Below, one piece after another: positions 55,791 to 64,000 of a stretch of 64,000 nucleotides of DNA (the first letter of the stretch is position 1; every line of letters starts with the position of its first letter). This DNA comes from Marisa cornuarietis (taxonomy: Eukaryota; Mollusca; Gastropoda; Architaenioglossa; Ampullariidae): NCBI GenBank assembly GCA_004794655.1, contig SMMW01000540.1:684001-748000 (forward strand), read 5' to 3'. The position numbers were made by a program, and so were the translations under genes. The notes beneath the pieces are model-generated. The model was given only the letters and a program-made list of their open reading frames with translations, was not told where the DNA came from and did not search any database.

Positions 55791-56046
55791 AGAGAGGTAT
55801 ACATTGTCACGTATATGTCTCTGCTACCACGATGCGATGTTACCCCGTATCTCTGTTACCAAGACGAGATCTTACTACCTGTCTCTCCTATCAAACATGT
55901 GACATCACCAGGTATCTCTGTCTCTCCTACCACGACGTGACATGCCCACACATCTCTGTCTCTCAACGCAGTCCCCCACAAGAAATACGTTTTCTGCACC
56001 ACAGGCACCTAGAACTCTATACCTCCTTCCTCTCTCCTTCGTTTGC

Positions 56047-56606
56047 TGTCACGACCACCGCGAAGTGCATCATTCACTCTCTGCTTTCGACACACTCACG
56101 GGGCCGGACAAATACGTGTTCTTTCACACAAATTAAAATAAAAGAATGACTTGTCTGACGAATGTATCTACTTTACTAATGACAAATAAAATTAAAAAAA
56201 GAAGAAAAATACAATTAAATGAGAAAGTCCGTTTATAACCGTTTCTTACATCTAAATTATTTTAAAAGAATAAAATCCCTACCCTTCGAGTCCTTTCCTG
56301 CTGTTCCTAATTGAATACCTAAATCCCTACTCAACTAATCGTCTATTTAAATCCTAAATATCCTACTCAACAAATTCTTCTTACAATTCCTACTCTACTG
56401 TCCTTGTTTCTCGTCCTAATCCTCTACCTTTTTCCCCCTAACTGCTGCTCGCGCTCTCTCTGACGTCATTTCCTTCACTTTTTTACATCACCCATACACC
56501 TCTTCCGAACAACTGACGTCATTCCCGCTCTTTCGTTCTTCCGCACTAGTCCTTATAAAATTTAAGCGTAATCAAACGATACAGCAAATAACAATGATAC
56601 CTGACA
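56047..56606 (+). mobile_element. Solo LTR, family A, copy 2 (560 bp) with perfect TSD
   Basis: Begins TGTCACGACCACCGCG and ends ATGATACCTGACA, flanked by TTTGC on both sides (56042-56046 and 56607-56611). It is a full-length match to 26539-27099. Two TGACGTCA CREs (56461-56468, 56514-56521) precede a TATAAAA box (56554-56560). About 46 bases after the TATA box remain for R and U5, which is short. No internal coding region is adjacent, so it is a solo LTR made by recombination between two LTRs. Confidence 0.85.
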
Positions 56607-56775
56607 TTTGCCCACCACCCCCACGCCCCCAAGCAGGAAGACCCCCCCCACAAGAGCTGTCATTCCTGTGAAGACCTTATAGTTACCCTTGGGGTTGAAA
56701 GACTTGCTTTCAAAGTGGCGGCTTGTCAGACCTCGACTTTCAACGACTGCAGCTTTCAAAGAAAGGAATGTCTGT

Positions 56776-56931
56776 TGACGTCATGGCCGTGCAAGGCCGT
56801 GGTGTGTGACGGCGGGGTGGTCGTCGTGCCTGAGTAACGTCGGGTGCGGCGAGGACGAGGTGCTAAGGTGGAGGTCACTGCACGTCTTTCGCTTTCACTT
56901 CGTACCCGCTTCGCGACCCAGATTTGGACAG
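56776..56931 (+). promoter_or_regulatory. CRE plus possible 5' untranslated exon
   Basis: A TGACGTCA CRE at 56776-56783 starts a CpG-rich stretch that ends in a good donor GGACAG|GTAAGG after 56931. There is no suitable ATG-initiated frame reaching the donor, so if real it would be a non-coding first exon. Confidence 0.25.
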
Positions 56932-57390
56932 GTAAGGATCAAAGTTCGAATTTATCATCATAAAACGCCTGCAGAGGGGGAATGGAGCGAAAAAAATGTT
57001 CTTCCTCAAGCCTACATCTACAAAGAGCAAGAACTGCAGCGCCCCCCCCCACACACACACACTATAGTTGTCTGCCCACACCACTGCCAGAGAGAAAGAG
57101 TGAGAGAGAGAGAGAGTGGAGATAATCAAGAGCCAAATTAAAAAAAAATCGATGGACATGTAAGTCGGATTTGTTAGATTCCCGCACTAGGATAACCAGA
57201 TTTAAGTTAAAGTTAGTCACGTGACATTACGGTCGTCGATGGAGTGAGGAGTCGAAGACCACAATTCTTTCGGGGAGAGTAGGCGGGATGTGGGTGGGGG
57301 GCAGCTTTTTGTGCTCTAACCACTTATTCGTCTGCTTCTCTACCAGGTCATGGAATCAAGAGCATCAAGAATGGGTTATAATGTGCTACA

Positions 57391-57446
57391 AGACTGACTG
57401 ACTGACTGACTGACTGACTGACTGACTGACTGACTGACTGACTGAC
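57391..57446. repeat. (GACT)n microsatellite, 3' tail of the retroposon
   Basis: Fourteen GACT units on the plus strand. Confidence 0.95.
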
Positions 57447-57965
57447 TTACTTAGTCCTCTTCGTACCTAAGGTGGTACATAAGGCCTCCTCTAGAGACCC
57501 CCATTTTGTCTGTCAGCAGCAAGTTCAACCATGCTGTTCCAGGACAGTTTTTGGTTCTTCGGTTCAGTGCTCTCACATTCCAGCAACCAGTAGTAATGGG
57601 CTTTTGAGTGAGAACAGGCTGGGGGTCAGGTTAGGAACATCCTGGCAGCTTTGGCCTCCAGCCATCATACCTCCAGTTACCTGGTCTGCCTCTCCACTGT
57701 CACCATCTGTTGTATCGTCTCTGGTTTATTTTCTGTAACTATTTTTTTTTTACACGAATGAATTGTTAGTCCATTGCTTAAGCCCTTTGTAACCTGGAGG
57801 ACCGGAAGACCACTCTTAGTCTGATCTTTACCCCTTGATCTGTCCGACATGGGTGACCCTGCCAGGAACTAGTGCTCCCGTCGGTATATATAGTTCTAAG
57901 GGTCATCGAGACACGCAAGCCCCCTGACCACGCAAGGTGGTGGTACAGCAGGGGAGGGGTGCAAG
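57393..57965 (-). mobile_element. Retroposon with (GTCA)n tail and ~25-bp flanking direct repeats
   Basis: The flanks at 57368-57392 and 57966-57990 are the same 25 bases (AGAATGGG(T/C)TATAATGTGC...ACAAG) with one mismatch. On the minus strand the element starts near the right flank and includes GCWNVRALNRRTK, resembling the start of an APE-type endonuclease (xWNVRTL). It ends with TTAGGTACGAAGAGGACTAAG and about fourteen GTCA units next to the left flank. Frames are broken, so it is non-autonomous. The repeat at its tail and the long duplication fit LINE-mediated retroposition. Confidence 0.7.
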
Positions 57966-58189
57966 AGAATGGGCTATAATGTGCTACAAGAATCAAGAAT
58001 GGATTATAATGTGTTGTAGAAATAACTGTTCTTTCTTATTTTCTATATCTCTTTACTATTTTTCTTCCTTCCTTCCTTCTGACATGACCAATTGCTCCTA
58101 CCACCTTCCTTCTCTCGTCTTCGGTTTCAAGGTAAACATTTTCCTCGCCTAAGGTGTTAGAAAAGTAGAGGGGCGACATGAGCATACCT

Positions 58190-59235
58190 GTTATTGACAC
58201 AAGGAAAATGTCATCTTTCCTAATAATAAGCCCTGGGTAACGAGAGAACTCAAATCTGTATTGAACAATAAGAAGCGTGTATTTTATACTGGAACTGTAC
58301 ACGACAAAAAAAGTAGCGAACAGGGAGGTGGGGGATGCCATTAGGGAGGCTAAGATAAGGTACAAGGATAAAGTTGAGCTGCAGTTCAGTAGTGGCGACC
58401 TCAGGGCAGCATGGCCTGGTATTAAGAATATGAAAGGAAAACGCTCTTAAAAAAAAACAGTGGCACTTGCAGGCGTTGACGAGTGTGATCTTCCCAACCT
58501 GCTTAATTCTTGTTATGCCCTCATTGAGAAACACGACTTCTCTCACAATGTTTCCGTATTGAAACAGTCTCTGGTCCCTGAGCATGGGTTGGTGATTGCT
58601 CAGTCCTCTGTCAAAGATCTCTTGAGGCGAGTAAATGTTAACAAGGCTCCGGGTCCAGATGGGATCTGCGGACTCACCCTCCATCACTGTGCCGAACAAC
58701 TTAGCGGAGTTTTACAACATCTATTGCAGCTGTCAGTAGATTCTGGTCATATTCCTGATACCTGGAAACTTTCACACACTGTGCCTGTCCCCAAAATTCA
58801 CTAGGCCCAGTCAACCCAACGACTTCAGACCAGTAGCTCTTACTTCAATCATCATGAAATCACTTGAGAAAATCGTAAGTAACGAGGTAATGACTGCTGT
58901 TGATCAACATCTTGACCCGCTGCAGTTTGCCTACAGACCTGGAAGAGGTGTCAATGATGCTCAGCTGTTTATACTAAATACATCTGGAGAAGCCTAAAGC
59001 TCATGCAGTTTATTCATTCCACGTGCCATTTACATGATTAGTTCTACTGGCCGTCATCTTGTACTAACCTGAGGTGACCTAAGGTCACCAACTGTATCTA
59101 CTGTTGCTGGGAATGTATGTGAGAGAGATATATGAAAAAAAATTTCAACATGTATACCATGCATATGTATGTATTACTGCTAGTACGAGCACTATCTGGA
59201 ATTACCCTTGTCGATAAATAAAGTTGTATTGTAAC
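58190..59235 (+). pseudogene. Decayed L2/CR1/Rex1-like LINE with internal deletion
   Basis: Pieces appear in family order. The linker before the RT reads NNKPWVTRELKSVLNNKKRVF (58218 on). The RT N-terminal region reads NVNKAPGPDGICGLTLHHC (58636 on) to TWKLSHTVPVPK. After a frameshift come NDFRPVALTSIIMKSLEKIV and DPLQFAYRPGRGVNDAQLF (to about 58976), then HLEKPKAHA in another frame. The catalytic YADD part is missing. The sequence jumps to a 3' UTR-like end GATAAATAAAGTTGTATTG at 59213-59231. At least three frame changes and stops make it dead. Confidence 0.8.
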
Positions 59236-59239
59236 GTGT

Positions 59240-60266
59240 AATGTTTCTATGACTACTACTCGACGACACAAATCTTAAAAATTATCGTATAAATCATGCT
59301 ATTGTCAAAATTATTCTGTAGGAAGTTATATTTAAAAAAAACTAAAGATTTAAGATCTTTATTTAAAAATGCACCTTTTACTTTAAAAAAAAAAGCAGAA
59401 ACTTGCCAGCTAAACATAAAAATTTTGCCGCTGCTCAAAAAACGTAAGGTGCCCAAGCACTATAGCCAGTCTAAGGGACATAACTGCAAACAATTGCGAT
59501 GGTTGTACCACTTGAGGGTGCACAGTTATTCCCCTTTAAAATAACCAATGCCGCCAGCCGTTATACAGCGACAGAAAGTCGTTATTCAGCGCAACATTGA
59601 GAAGTCAAGAGCTTGTGTCTTATCTCTGTAATTACAAAGCAGTACTCTGACATTGCGATTGTTGCTTTACCTCGGGGATCATAGTTGTGAAGCGGTGGCA
59701 AAGATGCATTGAGGCAAAGTGACAGCGAAATCAGCAGTAGTCTTTACTTCGTTCAAATATCCGCTTTCTACTTTTCTTTAGTCCTATTATGGCGACAATA
59801 AAAATGAAGTCTGAAGCACACTTTCGACAAAAGCAAAAACTTATTCCATCGTCGTCACAAAAACAAACCAGAAACAGTTTAATTTTGTAGCCATTTTTAA
59901 ACTATTGTCACTGGAAAGGAGTTTCAAAAGATGGAGAGTGAAAAATGGTGACTTTGAAGGCATCAATGGTGGAAGGACACTACTGCGAGTATCATATGAG
60001 GCTACTTGTGAGATGATACTCTCCTTACACCCCACCCACTTACAAAAAATGTCTGCTCTAGGTTACACCCACTTCTCTGTGCCGGCAGAGTTTATATCAG
60101 CCTTATCATCTTATTTTGTAGGACGCCGTTGGCTCTCGCATGCGCTGCGTAACTCAGTCTCGAGGACGCCAGGTCACGTCACCATGGCGACAAAAAGTGT
60201 GATAAAACATTGCGAAAAAAAGGTGTGTTTGTGTGTGTGTGTGCGCGCGCGTTTGTGTGTGCGTGC

Positions 60267-60298
<32 letters not shown>

Positions 60299-60400
60299 AT
60301 ACAAAATAATATCAAAACATCTTATAGTCGTTTTATAAAGTTTGTTCCGTGACAGTTCACACCCATTTGAAGCGTTTTACGAGGTCGAGCATGAAAATAT
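59240..60400. other. Gene-less stretch
   Basis: AT-rich, with a GT/GA compound repeat at 60225-60299. A CGCATGCGC element near 60138 resembles an NRF-1 core, but no exon is supported. Confidence 0.45.
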
Positions 60401-60408
60401 TCTGGGGT

Positions 60409-60789
60409 TGATGCGTGAGAGTGACCTGTTGGAGGCATTTAAATATAATGACAGCAAACCTGTTAACGGCGTTTAATAAGTTTGGGTAGCAGTGGCTACA
60501 TGCAAGGGGACTGGATGGTCACGCATCATCTCAACCCCGTGACGCCGAAGAAAAGGAACGTCAACAACTGTCACAACTCTGCACGTGCTGCTGTTGAACG
60601 AGACATTGGTGTATTAACACTACAATGGCAGTGTCTGCGACAACTTTGGCTGCATCCAGTTCAAACTTGTAGGGTCATCACAACATGTGTGATATTGCAC
60701 AACAGTGCCAGACAGCTGGGTGTCCCACCTGGTTCTCACTTTGACTCAACCTGAGACTTTGATTCATCAGAAGATGACTCGGATTCATA
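60409..60789 (+). pseudogene. PIF/Harbinger (HARBI1-like, DDE_Tnp_4) transposase remnant
   Basis: A first segment reads LMRESDLLEAFKYNDSKPVNGV before two stops. After a small frame change comes LGSSGYMQGDWMVTHHLNPV, RAAVERDIGVLTLQWQCL, TCRVITTCVILHNSARQLGVP and an acidic tail. This matches the C-terminal half of PIF/Harbinger transposases, where a LGDSGY motif carries the second catalytic Asp and the RxxVER helix carries the final Glu. Here LGDSGY is LGSSGY, so the Asp is lost. The Glu is kept. The N-terminal half is absent. TIRs were not found. Confidence 0.8.
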
Positions 60790-61185
60790 AACGGAGGATG
60801 AGAGACCTGCTGCCAGGAGCATGATAAAGGCTCCTGCTTGTGGTAAAAGAAAAACAAAATAAATTATCTTCCTTCCATTACTGAAAAGACACTGTGTATA
60901 TATTTACCAGAAAAAAAACTTTGAACAAGATCAGTGACATGAAAAATACTTTCAAAAAACCATAATCAAGCCTCATACTAGTCTTGTAGGATTTGAAAGT
61001 AAAATTCTTTTCGTTTCTTCTATAAAATACAGGTCTCAGCAATACATACAAAAATACTTCCTCATAGTATATCAAACGGTATGTTTGAGTTTGAAGTAAT
61101 GTTCAACCCAGAGACACTGTCCAAAGCCAAAGTTTAACATTCAAAAACTTGTATTCGCTCGGAGGGAATTTAGAACCAACAATAT

Positions 61186-61355
61186 TACACACAATAACCA
61201 ACTATATTACAAACAATAACAAACTATATTACACACAATAACAAATTATACTATACACAATAACCAACTATATTACCCACAATACACAATAACCAACTAT
61301 ATTACCCACAATAACAAACTATATTATACAATAACAAATTATATTTACACAATAA
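61186..61355. repeat. Minisatellite of ~25 bp (CAATAACCAACTATATTACACA)
   Basis: Six to seven degenerate units alternating CAATAAC(C/A)AA(C/A)TATATTA and CACA/CCCA spacers. Confidence 0.85.
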
Positions 61356-61399
61356 AGAAATGTACGGATTATCCGGAGAACTGAGCATAAAAGTAAGTA

Positions 61400-62100
61400 A
61401 GTAATTAAGTGTTCACTAATTAGGGATAACAACAATAATTGTTATTTCTCCTCTTCTCTGTGAGGTTGGTAATTATCATTTTTATAAAATGTATTAGGTT
61501 CTGTAAAACATTTCTTTAAGTGCTACCATTACCAAATAAATATCGAAACATGTGTGAGTTCGGAATGTTTCAGGAGGAATTACTGTACATCATGTTTTTT
61601 GTTTAAAAATTAAAAAGCTCACATGAACTATAGGTTGAGAGTGTGAGAGGGAGAATGTCAAGATCTGTGCTTGTGTAGCAGCCATTTAGTGATGGGACAT
61701 ACGAAGCAGCACCAATGCCTGAGGACGCCTTCATTGTATTTATTTCACTAAACTGACATCACACGGGTACATGACTAACTAGATAAGCTTGACTGGAAGA
61801 AGTAACCCAACTCATATAAATATAATTTAGTTTTTGGTTAGCTTTTCACCTCATACTGTATGTGCGTATACGTGTTACCGTTTTTCGTAACCTTTGGTAC
61901 CAGTCACGTGATCTTACATTTGTGCTGTTATTACTGACAGACTGGTTAGTCTAGAACCACACTATGCCTGTGTATTCGTTGACCATTAGCAGGGTGGTTG
62001 AGACTTGCCACCCATAAAACACTTCCACCCTCTACAGCCTTCATACCTCGATAGCCGCTGTCGTCACAAGTATTCCCACATCCGGGTAACTCTGGAATCT
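61400..62100. other. Gene-less stretch
   Basis: AT-rich and without a supported exon or element. Confidence 0.5.
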
Positions 62101-62119
62101 CCAGAAGCAAAGGAAAGAG

Positions 62120-62500
62120 AACTTGCGCGCCCTGGATTTAAACAAGTCGGGTGCTGAAGGCGGAGCGACAGCCTCCTCTCGGGGCACCAACCATATACCA
62201 TCAGATTCCGCCCTGCTGCCTGCAACAGGAAGTCTTGGTGGCGGGGGGAAGCACGCGTCCCGCAGAGTGTCGACAGACCTCGTACTTCAGACTTTCTTTG
62301 GTTTCTGCTGCTAACTTCCAGGAAGCGAGCTCCTTAGCCGAGTGCCTTTCGACGAGAGTGCCGACGATAGTGTTGAGGACGCGGGAGACTACCGGAGGTG
62401 TAGCACGTGCTTTGTGGATCACGTGTTTAGATAAAAGACTCGCTGGGTGTGAAAAGGATCAAAGAAATTGTCCATCTGCTCACTCACTCACCAGTCTGAG
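62120..62500 (+). other. Possible exon ending at a strong donor
   Basis: CCAGTCTGAG|GTAAGG places a good donor after 62500. One frame stays open from 62151 to the donor (EVLVAGGSTRPAECRQTSYF, RVPTIVLRTRETTGGVARAL), but it begins after a stop without an ATG and the minus strand is open too. It could be a 5' untranslated or internal exon. Confidence 0.25.
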
Positions 62501-62526
62501 GTAAGGTTGCTGCACTCCTGTATTTA

Positions 62527-62552
62527 TTTTATTATTATTATTTTTTTTTTTG
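62527..62552. repeat. (ATT)n and poly-T tract
   Basis: ATTATTATTATT followed by T11. Confidence 0.75.
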
Positions 62553-63029
62553 TTCTTTTAGTCACACGTTTGTTTGTAAAGTTCACAGCTCAGAGTGTTC
62601 CGTTCTATATCGTGCCCCCCCCCCTCACACACACACACAGGCAAGCACGCACGCACGCACCAGCACGCATACGCAGAGATAGAGAAAAAAAAACGGTGCC
62701 CCTCCCTGTGTGAAAAAGGTGTTATTTGTCATATTCTGAAGCAGCAGACATTGCGACAATCAGCAACAATGGCCGTAGCTGTGCTCAGCTCAAAGCTAAT
62801 AGAAGGCAGATTGTAAATGGCTGGAGGCGTGTGCTACAAATTAACTTCGCCACATCAAAGGCTTCAACGCAGGTCCTACCGTCCGACCAACTCCAAGTGA
62901 CTAAGTCCACAGTGTGAAGCAGTGTAACAACACAATAAACAAACTCCACAGTACGGAGAACACCTAGCTTCTATTAGTCCTTGTACAGTGTCCAAAGAAA
63001 ATTCAGTTTTTCAAAAACCTTAACTGCTG

Positions 63030-63110
63030 ACTGTTTGTTTGTTTGTTTGGATTTTTATTTGTTTGTTTGGATGTTTGTTTGTTTGTTTGGATGTGTGTTT
63101 GTTTGTGTAG
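63030..63110. repeat. (GTTT)n repeat with GGAT interruptions
   Basis: Blocks of three or four GTTT units separated by GGAT(G/T)T, repeated about four times. Confidence 0.85.
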
Positions 63111-63111
63111 T

Positions 63112-63176
63112 AACGATGCAGTAGCACAGTGGGAAAAGTGATCGATTTTCAGCGCTAATGTTGCGGGTTCGTTTTT
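63112..63176 (+). mobile_element. Diverged tRNA-like SINE head
   Basis: A box TAGCACAGTGG (63122-63132) and B-box-like GGTTCGTTTT (63167-63176). It resembles the heads at 37.35 and 50.5 kb. Confidence 0.4.
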
Positions 63177-63414
63177 TGTGGATTTTTAAAAAAGTATACA
63201 CGGTGTTATTTTAATTTGTATTTATTTATTTTGTTTTGAGAGCTTGTTTGTGTTTTAAAGTAGCACTTTGGCATGTTTGTGGGTCTAGTGGCTTCTGTTA
63301 GGTTTATGGCTAGGTATAATGTTTTGGTGGAGTCTCTAAGTTTGGAGAGAATAACTGAGCAGACAAGACGACGGAGGTAAACAGATGCCGAGGCTGGCAC
63401 CGCGATCGGCTGTT

Positions 63415-63426
63415 CGCGCATGCGCA
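63415..63426. promoter_or_regulatory. NRF-1 consensus site
   Basis: CGCGCATGCGCA matches the NRF-1 consensus YGCGCAYGCGCR. A second, TGCGCATGCGTA, lies at 63792-63803. The region between is GC-richer than its flanks, so a promoter is possible but not shown. Confidence 0.35.
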
Positions 63427-64000
63427 GAACAGGTCAGTCGCCCAAGCACGTGCACAAAAGCGAGTTGCGTACGGGGGTGGGTGGGTGGGTAGGTGGGCAG
63501 AGAGAAGGGTGGAGACCCGTGGGAGAAGATTGTGTGAACTCTCTTCCTCTCTTGTTAGAAGGTTACGCTGCCATCACAACACTGACAGATGTTTTCCCTT
63601 TTGTTTCTGCGCCCCGACATTCCTGTCTCCTAGACACCACCGCCGCCAAGATAAGCGCACTTGACGTGTTTCTGAGAGGAAGACCTCGCTATTCTGTCAG
63701 ACTCAGCCAGTCGCACTGAAGGATGCGGCAACGCAGTCGACAGACGTTACTGTAACGTGTAACCATATGTAACCATGTGTCGTCTGAATGTCTGCGCATG
63801 CGTAACCTCTCATGGGTCGTCAGCTTCTGGCGAGGTCTGACACATCTGACCGCTGTACAATGCATGGCATGACAGACAGATTGACAAGACGGAGAACAAT
63901 GTCATATTTTTTAAATCCAACTTTTATATTAAATTTTTTTCTTGATTTGTTTTTGGTTAGTTGTGGTTGTAGTTATATTGGTTATCACCTACCCACCCGT

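Noticed and set aside
57472..57738. 88-codon plus-strand frame
   Set aside because: It lies antisense within the retroposon defined by the 25-bp flanking repeats.

Overview
This window looks like non-coding, repeat-rich nuclear DNA from an animal, most likely a marine mollusc (gastropod-like). That assignment is inference. It rests on the very high density of long (CA/TG)n tracts, several short minisatellites, tRNA-derived SINEs, and non-LTR retrotransposon remnants of RTE type (including an SR2-like one) and L2/CR1/Rex1 type, as commonly seen in lophotrochozoans. I found no operons, bacterial genes, rRNA, convincing functional tRNA, CRISPR array or complete multi-exon protein gene. Most short open frames are chance products of low-complexity DNA.

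Layout. 1-5.4 kb is unannotatable DNA with palindromes and a 33-bp minisatellite. 5.4-6.7 kb holds a non-autonomous TIR transposon, an antisense SINE and a 37-bp minisatellite. 10.2-11.85 kb holds a SINE abutting a 5'-truncated RTE-type LINE whose reverse transcriptase frame is still open for 492 codons (minus strand). 12.6-12.75 kb, 15.7-15.84 kb, 34.7-35.2 kb, 36.4-36.6 kb and 38.5-39.0 kb carry the best candidates for real host exons, but none has a recognisable domain. 18.5 kb has an RNase H-like remnant. 22.3 and 42.9 kb carry two inverted copies of a ~300-bp solo LTR. 26.5 and 56.0 kb carry two copies of a different ~560-bp solo LTR. 30.1 and 40.0 kb carry further copies of the SINE found at 6.3 and 10.2 kb. 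31.8 kb has a fold-back element. 41-53 kb is dominated by dinucleotide arrays, an exactly 300-bp 12-mer minisatellite (49.7 kb), a TIR element (48.6 kb) and a complex CA-rich higher-order repeat (52.6-53.2 kb). 54.15-54.76 kb is a young SR2-like RTE insertion with a 13-bp target-site duplication. 57.4-58.0 kb is a retroposon bounded by ~25-bp direct repeats. 58.2-59.2 kb is an internally deleted L2/Rex1-like LINE, and 60.4-60.8 kb is a decayed PIF/Harbinger transposase.

The most interesting material is the mobile-element layer. Two unrelated LTR families both carry CRE (TGACGTCA-type) motifs. The smaller family also carries a consensus splice donor exactly 24 nt inside its 3' end in both copies, within a conserved short reading frame. 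Several insertions can be dated relatively from intact or decayed target-site duplications. The candidate host exons rest on splice-signal and codon reasoning only and need transcript evidence.
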